Positions 33,215 to 40,777 of a stretch of 46,539 nucleotides of DNA are shown here, one piece after another. The notes below the pieces were generated by a model. That model did not search any database. It worked only from the letters and a program-made list of their open reading frames with translations, and was not told where the DNA came from. The first letter of the stretch is position 1. Each line of letters begins with the position of its first letter. The position numbers and the translations under genes are program-made. The DNA lies in assembly GCA_905188195.1 (NCBI GenBank), contig CAJJKY010000015.1, positions 1 to 46,539 of the forward strand, read 5' to 3'. This DNA is from Streptococcus parasanguinis. Lineage in GTDB: Bacteria > Bacillota > Bacilli > Lactobacillales > Streptococcaceae.

Positions 33215-34711
33215 TTGACTGATAAATCACAAGACAGTGAGAAGTTATTAAGCTTCAAAGAGCAGATCCTCAGAGACTTAGAAGAGGCCAATGAGCAACT
33301 TCTAAAAATCGAAAAAGAGTATGATCTACCTGATCGAAGTATTGAAACCCCTTCTTCACTGAAAGAGGAGGAAGAAGCAACACTACCTCCAAAAGTAGAA
33401 GAATCTGCCTTGGCTCCCAAAGAAGAACCAGTGGAGCCGGTAAAGGCGACTCCTGCTGTGGAAGAAAAGAGTGAGCTTACAAAGCCTGCTAAAAAAGAAC
33501 CAAGTCAGGAACCGGTAGAGGAAAGCTTATCGCGCTCTTCTCGTAACCAGCGCCAACAAAAACAAAAGAAACAAAATAAAATCGCTAAACGAATTGTGCG
33601 GACAGTGGTCAGCCTTTTGCTGATTGTGATCGTGGCTACAGGGATCTTTGCTGTGACCTATATCCATTCAGCTGTCAAGCCGATGGATAAAAATGCAACA
33701 GAATTCGTAACGGTTGAGATTCCAGCAGGTTCAAGTAATCGTGAGATTGGCGCGATCCTTGAGAAAAAAGGACTCGTGAAAAATGGCCAGTTCTTTAACT
33801 ACTATACCAAGTTCAAGAACTATAGCAATTTCAAATCCGGTTATTTCAACCTGCAAAAGAGCATGGATCTAGAAACCATCATCCAAAAACTGCAAGAAGA
33901 GGGAACCAAAACTCCTCAGGCTCCAGTTCTTGGAAAGGTCACGATTCCAGAAGGCTATACGATTGATCAGATTGCGACGGCTATCACCGCCGATGTCTCC
34001 ACTAAGAAGGCAGGTAAGACTCCATTCAAGAAAGAAGATTTCTTGAAGGCTGTCCAAGACGATGCCTTTATTGAGAAGATGGTGGCCAAATATCCTAAGC
34101 TCTTGGCGAATCTACCAAGTAAGGATTCTGGTGTTCGCTACCGTTTAGAAGGTTATCTCTTCCCAGCTACTTATAACTATGGGAAAGATACCACAGTGAA
34201 AGAGATGATCGATCAGATGCTTGCGGCAATGGATCAAAATTTAAGCCCATACTATGAAACACTTGAGAGCAAGAACATCAATGTAAACGAAGTATTGACT
34301 CTTGCTTCCTTGGTTGAAAAAGAAGGGGCGACGGATCAGGACCGCAAAGATATCGCGAGTGTCTTCTATAACCGTTTGAACCAAGACATGCCTTTGCAAA
34401 GTAATATTGCAATTCTTTATGCAGAAGGGAAACTTGGTCAAAAGACGACCTTAAAAGAAGATGCAACGATCAATACAGAGCTGGATTCACCTTATAATAT
34501 TTATAAGAATACCGGCTTGATGCCTGGCCCAGTGGATAACCCTGGAGTATCAGCGATCGAAGCGGCGGTGAACCCAAGTAAGACCGATTACTTGTATTTT
34601 GTCGCAAATGTCGAAAATGGTGAAGTTTTCTTCGCTAAGACATACGAAGAACACAATAAAAATGTTGAAGAACATGTCAATAGTAAATTGACACAAGCAA
34701 GTTCAAACTAG
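33215..34711 (+). CDS. mltG: Endolytic murein transglycosylase MltG
   Basis: A 498-residue membrane-anchored transglycosylase that cuts nascent peptidoglycan strands; in pneumococcus it is part of peripheral wall synthesis. A long charged cytoplasmic region (about 1-130, with EPVEPVKATPAVEEKSE) is followed by one membrane helix (about 132-155), a LysM-like region (VTVEIPAGSSNREIGAIL) and the YceG catalytic domain with the catalytic glutamate in LASLVEKEG and the NTYxxxGLPPGPI-like segment NIYKNTGLMPGPVDNPG. The TTG at 33215 is chosen as start because GGGAGGTC lies about 8 nt upstream and LTDKSQDSEKLLSFKEQIL fits the family N-terminus; an ATG at 33194 is in frame but precedes that ribosome site. 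Confidence 0.92.
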   Translation: MTDKSQDSEKLLSFKEQILRDLEEANEQLLKIEKEYDLPDRSIETPSSLKEEEEATLPPKVEESALAPKEEPVEPVKATPAVEEKSELTKPAKKEPSQEPVEESLSRSSRNQRQQKQKKQNKIAKRIVRTVVSLLLIVIVATGIFAVTYIHSAVKPMDKNATEFVTVEIPAGSSNREIGAILEKKGLVKNGQFFNYYTKFKNYSNFKSGYFNLQKSMDLETIIQKLQEEGTKTPQAPVLGKVTIPEGYTIDQIATAITADVSTKKAGKTPFKKEDFLKAVQDDAFIEKMVAKYPKLLANLPSKDSGVRYRLEGYLFPATYNYGKDTTVKEMIDQMLAAMDQNLSPYYETLESKNINVNEVLTLASLVEKEGATDQDRKDIASVFYNRLNQDMPLQSNIAILYAEGKLGQKTTLKEDATINTELDSPYNIYKNTGLMPGPVDNPGVSAIEAAVNPSKTDYLYFVANVENGEVFFAKTYEEHNKNVEEHVNSKLTQASSN

Positions 34712-34742
34712 AAAAAGCATGTGGCGCGTCCACAGCTTTTTC
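34711..34742 (+). terminator. Terminator between mltG and greA
   Basis: GAAAAAGC/GCTTTTTC and TGTGG/CCACA stack into one hairpin directly after the mltG stop. It ends 26 bases before greA, so some read-through is likely. Confidence 0.75.
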
Positions 34743-34768
34743 ATTCAAATAATAGAAAGAGAAGAATA

Positions 34769-35251
34769 ATGGCAGAAAAAACATACCCAATGACCCTAGC
34801 AGAAAAAGAAAAATTGGAACAAGAATTAGAAGAATTGAAATTGGTCCGTCGACCTGAAGTGGTAGAACGGATCAAGATCGCTCGTTCATATGGTGACCTC
34901 TCAGAAAACTCTGAGTACGAAGCAGCAAAAGATGAACAAGCTTTTGTGGAAGGTCAAATCTCTAGCTTGGAAACAAAAATCCGTTATGCGGAAATCGTCG
35001 ATAGTGACGCTGTTGCAGTAGACGAAGTAGCGATCGGAAAAACCGTTACAGTTCAAGAAGTTGGCGAAACAGATGAAGAAGTATACAGCATCGTCGGTTC
35101 AGCAGGGGCAGATGCCTTCGCAGGAAAGATCTCTAACGAAAGCCCAATCGGTCATGCTTTGATTGGTAAGAAGACAGGTGACGTTGTCACGGTTGAGACA
35201 CCAGCTGGAAGCTACCAAGTGAAAATTTTGAACGTAGAAAAAACAGCGTAA
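34769..35251 (+). CDS. greA: Transcription elongation factor GreA
   Basis: A 160-residue factor that rescues backtracked RNA polymerase by stimulating transcript cleavage. The N-terminal coiled coil (about 1-75) carries the loop acidic residues in SYGDLSENSEYEAAKDEQAF, and the C-terminal FKBP-like domain has ISNESPIGHALIGKKTGDVV. AGAGAAG precedes the ATG at 34769; the longer frame overlaps the hairpin and is rejected. Confidence 0.97.
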   Translation: MAEKTYPMTLAEKEKLEQELEELKLVRRPEVVERIKIARSYGDLSENSEYEAAKDEQAFVEGQISSLETKIRYAEIVDSDAVAVDEVAIGKTVTVQEVGETDEEVYSIVGSAGADAFAGKISNESPIGHALIGKKTGDVVTVETPAGSYQVKILNVEKTA

Positions 35252-35257
35252 ATATAA

Positions 35258-35282
35258 AAAGCAGGCTCTCCAAGAGGGCCTG
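35258..35282 (+). repeat. 25-bp terminator-stem direct repeat, first copy
   Basis: Identical to 35519-35543. It contains the stem GCAGGCTCTC/GAGGGCCTGT a few bases after the greA stop, but here the stem is followed by TTTCAGATT rather than a T run, so the copy is a weak terminator. Confidence 0.9.
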
Positions 35283-35320
35283 TTTCAGATTAAAGACAAA
35301 GTTCTCTTAGAAACTTTCCT

Positions 35321-35427
35321 TAAGTGAGTATGGACGTCAGCGAACTTCTACGAAGTTCCATGACTTAGTTTTGAACCTAAGGTTTCAAAACTCCCCTAGT
35401 GCCTGAAACAATTATGTTTCAGGCACT
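35321..35427 (+). other. Hairpin-rich intergenic element after greA
   Basis: Three successive inverted repeats occur: an outer TAAGT/ACTTA (35321/35363) with inner GAACTTC/GAAGTTC; GTTTTGAA/TTCAAAAC (around 35368-35391); and AGTGCCTGAAACA/TGTTTCAGGCACT (35398-35427), the last followed by TTTT and usable as a terminator. There is no coding frame. The element and the flanking AT-rich stretch to 35518 lie between two identical 25-bp repeats. It may be a mobile non-coding repeat or a small RNA gene. Confidence 0.6.
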
Positions 35428-35518
35428 TTTCTCACGGCGGAAAGTTTCAGTATCTGCTGTATGAACCTAATAGTTTATATCATTTTATTTTTTAACATTA
35501 CTAGGTAAAAACGGTCTT

Positions 35519-35543
35519 AAAGCAGGCTCTCCAAGAGGGCCTG
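35519..35543 (+). terminator. 25-bp direct repeat, second copy, full terminator
   Basis: GCAGGCTCTC/GAGGGCCTGC stem followed by six T. Same 25 bases as 35258-35282. Of the rest of the 419-base greA-yidC gap, nothing coding is seen. Confidence 0.88.
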
Positions 35544-35608
35544 CTTTTTTGTACTCTTACTCCCCTTGTGAGGGTAAAAATTTTTCGTTGACTGACTGAA
35601 CGGTATCA

Positions 35609-35639
35609 AAAAAGCACTTGAACCTTTGGTTCAAGTGCT
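35609..35639 (-). terminator. Terminator of yidC2
   Basis: AGCACTTGAACC/GGTTCAAGTGCT form a perfect 12-bp stem; read on the minus strand it is followed by six T. Confidence 0.9.
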
Positions 35640-35670
35640 GCTCTATACCGCTAGAATTTAGGAGTTTGTA

Positions 35671-36588
35671 CTACTTTCTATTGCGTTGTTTTCCTGCATT
35701 GCGGTTGTTTTTTGGTTTGTGTTGGATTTGTGTCGTTGCAGTAGGTGTGACATCTTTTTTCACGCGGTGACTAGTCGCTTTTGGAGGATTGTTTTTGTAT
35801 TCCTCAGCAACCCGTTTGCGAAGATTTGGACGAATCAAGTAGTTGATGACAAATTGTTGGATAATCTGGATGACCCCACCGACTACCCAGTAAAGAGTCA
35901 CTCCGGCTGAAGAGATCAATGAGAAGACACCGATCATAATCGGGCTCATCAATGATGCTTTACGCATGCTTTCCTTTTGGGTTTCATCTTCAATTCCATG
36001 AAGAGAGAGCATACTTTGGATATAGTAGAGAACCGCTACGATAGCCGTCAAGAGCAAGCTTGGTTTGCCGAGAGCAATGCCAAGGAAGCTACTATCTGCT
36101 ACCCCTTTGGTGTGCTGAGCTGCAAAGAAGAGAGCAGAGAAGAATGGCATTTGGATCAAGAGCGGCAAACACCCAACTCCACCAAACATGCTAACCCCAT
36201 TTTCACGTTGAGCAGCCATTAATTCCTGTTGCGCCAATAGCTTTTCTTCTTGTGTGCTAGCGTTCTTCATGCGCTCTTGGATTGGCCCAAGGATAGGTTT
36301 TAAGTAGTTCATCTTTTCAGATTGGTAGGTTGCCTTCCATGATTGGTACAAACCAAGTGGCAAGATGATCAACCGCACGATCAAGGTGACGATAATAATC
36401 CCGATCCCAAAGCCCAAGCCAAGGTTGTTGGCAAAGAATTTGATGGCTTCGCCCATTGGACGGCCAAGAAGATTCCAGATCAATCCAGTCGGATTTCCAG
36501 TTTTCCGATCGACACTCACGCATCCTGATAAGAAGACAAGCGAAGCTAGTCCCATCGATGCAAGTAATGCAAGTTTATTTTTTTTCAC
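35671..36588 (-). CDS. yidC: Membrane protein insertase YidC2 (lipoprotein form)
   Basis: A 305-residue member of the YidC/Oxa1 family that inserts membrane proteins with or without SecYEG. It has a lipoprotein signal with lipobox LSGC (Cys23), five membrane segments from about residue 55 to 255, and the hydrophilic-groove arginine in VTLIVRLIILPL. The C-terminal tail is long and basic (KKDVTPTATTQIQHKPKNNRNAGKQRNRK), the mark of the YidC2 type that binds ribosomes. The start codon is GTG with GAAGGAAC upstream. acyP lies upstream in the same direction. YidD, a partner in membrane insertion, is encoded at the far end of this window. Confidence 0.95.
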   Translation of the reverse strand: MKKNKLALLASMGLASLVFLSGCVSVDRKTGNPTGLIWNLLGRPMGEAIKFFANNLGLGFGIGIIIVTLIVRLIILPLGLYQSWKATYQSEKMNYLKPILGPIQERMKNASTQEEKLLAQQELMAAQRENGVSMFGGVGCLPLLIQMPFFSALFFAAQHTKGVADSSFLGIALGKPSLLLTAIVAVLYYIQSMLSLHGIEDETQKESMRKASLMSPIMIGVFSLISSAGVTLYWVVGGVIQIIQQFVINYLIRPNLRKRVAEEYKNNPPKATSHRVKKDVTPTATTQIQHKPKNNRNAGKQRNRK

Positions 36589-36665
36589 AAATAGTTCCTT
36601 CTTTTTTAAAATGTTACCTTTCTATTCTACTGTTTTTTTTTAAAATACACAATAGTTCTCTAGTC

Positions 36666-36944
36666 TTAATTTGCAATTTTAAAGTCTGTATAGTTTTCAA
36701 AGTTTGCGAGCGTAACATCTAAATAAGTTACATGTGCAAAAGGTGTAGGACCTTTGCGAATTTCTTGAATGAATTTGGCCATTTGGCTACTAGACTCTGC
36801 CTGGGCCAGAATGCCAACCGTTCCGTCGTCATTATTCCAGACACGGCCAGTAATCCCACCGATCTCTAAAGCAAGACTGTAGACTCCCCAGCGAAAGCCA
36901 ACCCCTTGAACCCGTCCTTGGGCAATCATTTTTACCTTTTGCAT
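36666..36944 (-). CDS. acyP: Acylphosphatase
   Basis: A 92-residue enzyme that hydrolyses acyl phosphates. The signature GRVQGVGFRWGVYSLA contains the catalytic Arg18 and the second motif GRVWNNDDGTVGI the catalytic Asn (37). Length is standard. AAGGAGG precedes the ATG. It is divergent from the TrmH-like methyltransferase gene, with overlapping promoter regions, and is upstream of yidC2. Confidence 0.95.
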   Translation of the reverse strand: MQKVKMIAQGRVQGVGFRWGVYSLALEIGGITGRVWNNDDGTVGILAQAESSSQMAKFIQEIRKGPTPFAHVTYLDVTLANFENYTDFKIAN

Positions 36945-37002
36945 GTGCGACCTCCTTGACTCGAAGAAATCTATCTGAGGTATGATTTCTTCTTTTTCTT
37001 TG

Positions 37003-37011
37003 TGCTATAAT
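37003..37011 (+). promoter_or_regulatory. Extended -10 of the TrmH-like gene placed for a leaderless transcript
   Basis: TGC followed by TATAAT (37006-37011) ends 6 nt before the ATG at 37018, and no ribosome site lies between. The geometry matches the rsmG promoter in this window. Confidence 0.6.
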
Positions 37012-37017
37012 AGTTCT

Positions 37018-37764
37018 ATGAATATTATAACGTCTAAATCCAATAATGTAATCAAAAATGCTAAAAAATTACATCAAAAAAAATACCGGACAGATTCTTA
37101 TCTCATTGAAGGCTGGCATCTGTTTGAAGAGGCAGTAGAAAATCATGCGAAGATTCGGCAGGTCTTTGTTTTAGAAGCCTATTTAGACCGGGTAGAGGAC
37201 ATCCAAAAAGTCACTATCGTGACTCCGGAGATCTTAAGCCTCTTGGCAGATTCGAAGACTCCTCAAGGGATTGTCGCAGAGATTCTTCTAGAGCAGCCAG
37301 AGCTTCCGGATCAGCTACAAGGGCGATTCCTCTATTTGGAGGATGTACAGGATCCTGGCAATGTTGGAACTATGATTCGAACAGCAGATGCAGCAGGCTT
37401 TGATGGTGTCATGCTATCGAAAGCCTCCGCTGATCTATACAGTCTCAAGACCCTTCGATCCATGCAGGGCAGTCATTTCCATATTCCTATCTGGAAACTG
37501 GATCGAGAAGAACTATTGGAGCGAGCTGCGCACTCTCATCTAGCAGTTCTCGCAACGACGCTTTCAGAAGCTTCCATTGACTACCGTCAGCTTTCTCAGA
37601 CCGATCAGTTTATCCTGGTGATGGGGAATGAAGGAAATGGCATCAGCCAGGAAATGGCCACACAAGCAGACCAGCTGGTTCATATTCCCATGCCAGGTCG
37701 GGCAGAGAGTTTGAATGTTGCAGTAGCAGCAGGAATTTTGATGTTTTCTTTAAGGGAATTTTGA
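37018..37764 (+). CDS. TrmH/SpoU family RNA 2'-O-methyltransferase
   Basis: A 248-residue SPOUT-class RNA methyltransferase. The substrate-binding N-terminal domain (YLIEGWHLFEEAVEN) is followed by the three SpoU motifs: LEDVQDPGNVGTMIRTADAAGF, ILVMGNEGNGIS and IPMPGRAESLNVAVAAGI, which form the knotted SAM site. It probably methylates a ribose in 23S rRNA or tRNA; the target is not readable. The start ATG at 37018 has no ribosome site and the -10 box ends 6 nt before it; the in-frame start at 36982 would lie upstream of the promoter and is rejected. Confidence 0.9.
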   Translation: MNIITSKSNNVIKNAKKLHQKKYRTDSYLIEGWHLFEEAVENHAKIRQVFVLEAYLDRVEDIQKVTIVTPEILSLLADSKTPQGIVAEILLEQPELPDQLQGRFLYLEDVQDPGNVGTMIRTADAAGFDGVMLSKASADLYSLKTLRSMQGSHFHIPIWKLDREELLERAAHSHLAVLATTLSEASIDYRQLSQTDQFILVMGNEGNGISQEMATQADQLVHIPMPGRAESLNVAVAAGILMFSLREF

Positions 37765-37846
37765 GAAAAAGAAGTATACTTAACCTGTAAGAAGAAGTTG
37801 ATGGAGATCTTATTGGGAGAGCTTATCAACGAAAGGTGGTTATCTT

Positions 37847-38338
37847 ATGCAATATCATCGTGACAAAGAATACATGACCTATGTAGGCCATCTGATCCAG
37901 CATCCTAAGGTTCAAAAATTAGCTGACATTCCCCACCATATTCATTCCAATCGTTTGGAGCATTCCATTCATGTTAGCTATACCAGTTATAAACTGGCTA
38001 AAAAATTTGGTTGGGATGCTAAAAGTACGGCTCGGGGTGGCCTCCTGCATGACCTCTTTTACTATGATTGGCGCGAGACCAAGTTTACGAAAAGTCACGC
38101 CTGGATCCATCCCCGCATTGCCGTGAGAAATGCACGAAAGATCACAGATCTCAATGCCAAGGAAGAAGACATCATTATTAAACATATGTGGGGTGCTACC
38201 CTTGCCCCGCCTCGCTACAAAGAATCCTTCGTAGTGACGATGGTGGATAAATACTGGGCTGTTAAGGAAGCTTCAGAACCTTGGCGTAAAAAGATGGCCA
38301 AAAGGAGATTTTTTCATCGAAAAATGTTAAAATCATAG
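37847..38338 (+). CDS. HD-domain hydrolase
   Basis: A 163-residue soluble protein with the HD metal-dependent phosphohydrolase pattern: His39 in LEHSIHVS and His68-Asp69 in LLHDLFYYD, followed by a conserved HP/HM run (WIHPRIAVRNA, IIIKHMWG). Substrate unknown; it could be a nucleotide phosphohydrolase. AAAGGTGG precedes the ATG. GTTGAT/ATCAAC in its leader (37798-37830) could form a stem. The tail is basic (KKMAKRRFFHRKMLK). Confidence 0.8.
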   Translation: MQYHRDKEYMTYVGHLIQHPKVQKLADIPHHIHSNRLEHSIHVSYTSYKLAKKFGWDAKSTARGGLLHDLFYYDWRETKFTKSHAWIHPRIAVRNARKITDLNAKEEDIIIKHMWGATLAPPRYKESFVVTMVDKYWAVKEASEPWRKKMAKRRFFHRKMLKS

Positions 38339-38366
38339 TAAACAAATTTGAAAGGAACTTGTTTAT

Positions 38367-39053
38367 ATGTATAATGATTCAGTAATCCAAGAACAAAGTG
38401 GATTGAATGCTTTTTATAACAAAATCTACTCATTAGTTGGGATCGGTGTTGGGATTTCAGCCCTTGTGTCTGGTCTTATGATGACGGTCTTTCAAGATTT
38501 CTTCGTTCAAATCTTGACAACAGCACCAATGGTTTACTATGCAGCAGTGGTTGTAGAATTGATCTTGGTCTTTGTTGCAAGTGGGAAGGCTGTTAAAAAT
38601 AGCCCGTCTGCTCTTCCGATCTTCTTGATCTACTCAGCTTTGAATGGCTTTACCTTGAGCTTTATCATTGCTCGCTACATGCAAGCAACTGTCTATAAGG
38701 CTTTCTTGGTCAGTGCCTTGATGTTTATTGTCATGGGAGCTATCGGACGCGTCGTGAAAAAAGACCTGTCTGGTATGGGACGTGCCTTGATGGGAGTCTT
38801 GATCGGTGTGATCATCGCTTCTGTTGTGAACATGTTCTTGAGAAGTTCTGGAATGGACTATATCTTGAGTATTATCTCTGTCTTCCTCTTTGCAGGATTG
38901 ACAGCTTGGGATAACCAAAAGATTCGCTATGTCTATGATCAAACAAATGGTCAACCTGCTACAGGTTGGGCAGTAGCGATGGCTTTGGAACTTTATCTTG
39001 ACTTTATCAACCTCTTTATCAGCCTTCTTCGTATCTTCGGAAGAAACGACTAA
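38367..39053 (+). CDS. Bax inhibitor-1/YccA family membrane protein
   Basis: A 228-residue protein with about seven hydrophobic segments from residue 17 to 224 and the family-type C-terminus LTAWDNQKIRYVYDQ ... ALELYLDFINLFISLLRIFGRND. Members act as pH- or calcium-linked leak channels or as FtsH modulators; the role in streptococci is not known. AAAGGAA precedes the ATG, and a terminator follows at 39068-39095. Confidence 0.9.
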   Translation: MYNDSVIQEQSGLNAFYNKIYSLVGIGVGISALVSGLMMTVFQDFFVQILTTAPMVYYAAVVVELILVFVASGKAVKNSPSALPIFLIYSALNGFTLSFIIARYMQATVYKAFLVSALMFIVMGAIGRVVKKDLSGMGRALMGVLIGVIIASVVNMFLRSSGMDYILSIISVFLFAGLTAWDNQKIRYVYDQTNGQPATGWAVAMALELYLDFINLFISLLRIFGRND

Positions 39054-39067
39054 TCAAAGAGCAATTG

Positions 39068-39095
39068 AGCTGGGGCAGTTGCCTCGGCTTTTTTT
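39068..39095 (+). terminator. Terminator after the Bax-inhibitor-1 family gene
   Basis: AGCTGGGGCA pairs with TGCCTCGGCT with two G-T pairs, followed by a T run. Confidence 0.82.
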
Positions 39096-39108
39096 GTCTT
39101 CCGACTTG

Positions 39109-39117
39109 TGCTATACT
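39109..39117 (+). promoter_or_regulatory. Extended -10 promoter of lysA
   Basis: TGC followed by TATACT (39112-39117), 31 nt before the ATG. Confidence 0.55.
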
Positions 39118-39148
39118 AATAGTGACTAAAGTATAGAAATGAGCGCTT

Positions 39149-40399
39149 ATGAAAACACCTTTTGTAACCCGTGAACAATTAGAAAGCCTGACCCAAAAAT
39201 TTCCGACCCCTTTCCATCTCTATGACGAAGCAGGAATTCGTGAAACAGCGCGTGCCCTCCATCAAGCTTTTGCTTGGAATCAAGGATTTAAGGAATATTT
39301 TGCCATCAAGGCGACTCCTAACCCATCGATCCTAAAAATTTTGCAAGAAGAGGGCTGTGGAGTTGACACGGCCAGCTATGTCGAATTGTTGATGGCAGAT
39401 AAACTGGGCTTTAGTGGAAAAGAAATCATGTTTTCTTCTAACAACACGCCAGCTGATGAATTTGTCTATGCTAGAGAATTAGGGGCAACGATCAATCTGG
39501 ACGCCTATGAAGACATTGCTTTCTTGAAGTCTGTGACCAGCATCCCCAAGGTTATTTCTTGCCGCTATAATCCTGGTGGAGTTTTTGAACTGGGAACCGA
39601 TATTATGGACAATCCGGAAGAAGCCAAGTTTGGAATGACCAAGGAGCAATTAATCCAAGCCTTTATCGAGTTGAAAGAACTGGGTGTGGAAGAGTTTGGC
39701 ATTCACGCTTTATTAGCTTCTAATACAGTATCCAACGACTACTATCCAGAGCTAGCGCGTCAACTTTTTGAATTGGCAGTAGAAGTCGTCGAGAAAACAG
39801 GTGTTCACTTGGGCTTCATCAACCTTTCTGGTGGGGTTGGGGTCAATTACAAGCCAGAGCAAGAACCAAATGATATTGCCATTATTGGGGAGGGCGTACA
39901 CCGCGTCTTTGATGCGATTCTCAAACCGGCAGGACTTGGTCATGTGAAAATCTATACCGAGCTTGGTCGCTTTATGCTGGCTTCACACGGCCTCTTAGTA
40001 ACCAGAGTGACGCATAAAAAGAAAACTTACCGGACTTATGTCGGGGTTGATGCTTCAGCTGTGAACCTTCTTAGACCGGCTATGTACGGTGCTTATCACC
40101 ATATTACCAATATGGATCGTCCAGAGGAACTGACTGAAGTGGTCGATGTCGTGGGAAGTCTCTGTGAGAATAACGATAAATTTGCCAAACAACGAGAACT
40201 ACCTGTGACGGAGATTGGAGATTTGCTCGTGATCCATGACACTGGAGCCCATGGATTTTCAATGGGGTATCAGTACAATGCTAAGTTGCGTTCAGCAGAA
40301 GTTTTGCTTCAAGAAGATGGGCAGGCCCGTTTGATTCGTCGCGCAGAAAAACCAGAAGATTATCTTGCGACACTCTACGGCTTTGACATTGAAAAATAA
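39149..40399 (+). CDS. lysA: Diaminopimelate decarboxylase
   Basis: A 416-residue PLP-dependent fold-III decarboxylase, the last step of lysine synthesis (meso-DAP to L-lysine and CO2). PLP-binding Lys54 is in EYFAIKATPNPS; the glycine-rich phosphate site is INLSGGVGVNYKP; the catalytic cysteine lies in VGSLCENND, and the active-site end is HDTGAHGFSMGYQYN. The ribosome site before the ATG at 39149 is weak. Other fold-III decarboxylases are possible, but the full motif set fits DAP decarboxylase. Confidence 0.9.
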   Translation: MKTPFVTREQLESLTQKFPTPFHLYDEAGIRETARALHQAFAWNQGFKEYFAIKATPNPSILKILQEEGCGVDTASYVELLMADKLGFSGKEIMFSSNNTPADEFVYARELGATINLDAYEDIAFLKSVTSIPKVISCRYNPGGVFELGTDIMDNPEEAKFGMTKEQLIQAFIELKELGVEEFGIHALLASNTVSNDYYPELARQLFELAVEVVEKTGVHLGFINLSGGVGVNYKPEQEPNDIAIIGEGVHRVFDAILKPAGLGHVKIYTELGRFMLASHGLLVTRVTHKKKTYRTYVGVDASAVNLLRPAMYGAYHHITNMDRPEELTEVVDVVGSLCENNDKFAKQRELPVTEIGDLLVIHDTGAHGFSMGYQYNAKLRSAEVLLQEDGQARLIRRAEKPEDYLATLYGFDIEK

Positions 40400-40408
40400 G
40401 CGATTGTC

Positions 40409-40417
40409 TGATATAAT
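40409..40417 (+). promoter_or_regulatory. Extended -10 promoter of yneF
   Basis: TGA followed by TATAAT (40412-40417), 37 nt before the ATG. Confidence 0.55.
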
Positions 40418-40454
40418 GATAGTTATGTAAAAATAATGGATCGGAGAAAATTTT

Positions 40455-40700
40455 ATGAATCTCTTTTTAGGAATTTTGTTGATTATTTTAGCTTTCTTTG
40501 GTGGGATGATTGCAGGAATGTTCTTGCTTCGTCGTCAATTTGAAAAAGAATTTGCATCAAACCCACGTTTGAATGTTGAAGCAGTCCGTACGCTTTTAGG
40601 TGCCAGCGGCCAACGTCCAAGCGAAGCAAAAGTTCAACAAGTCTATCGCCAAATTGTGAACCAACAAAAATCAGCAATGGCGAAAAACAAGAAAAAATAA
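40455..40700 (+). CDS. yneF: UPF0154 family membrane protein (YneF-like)
   Basis: An 81-residue protein with one N-terminal membrane helix (about 4-24, glycine-rich FFGGMIAGMFLLRRQFEKE) and a basic cytoplasmic tail with NPRLNVEAVRTLLGASGQRPSEAKVQQVYRQI, the family's signature region. Function unknown. GGAG precedes the ATG. The following 77 bases hold short imperfect stems (for example GGAGG/CCTCC near 40739-40760) but no strong terminator, so it may be read into murI. Confidence 0.9.
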   Translation: MNLFLGILLIILAFFGGMIAGMFLLRRQFEKEFASNPRLNVEAVRTLLGASGQRPSEAKVQQVYRQIVNQQKSAMAKNKKK

Positions 40701-40777
40701 GAGTGGGGCAATCTCACGATAATAAATGAGAGGGGCTTGGAGGAATTTCTTAGTCCCTCCTTTTGGAAGGAAGAGAT

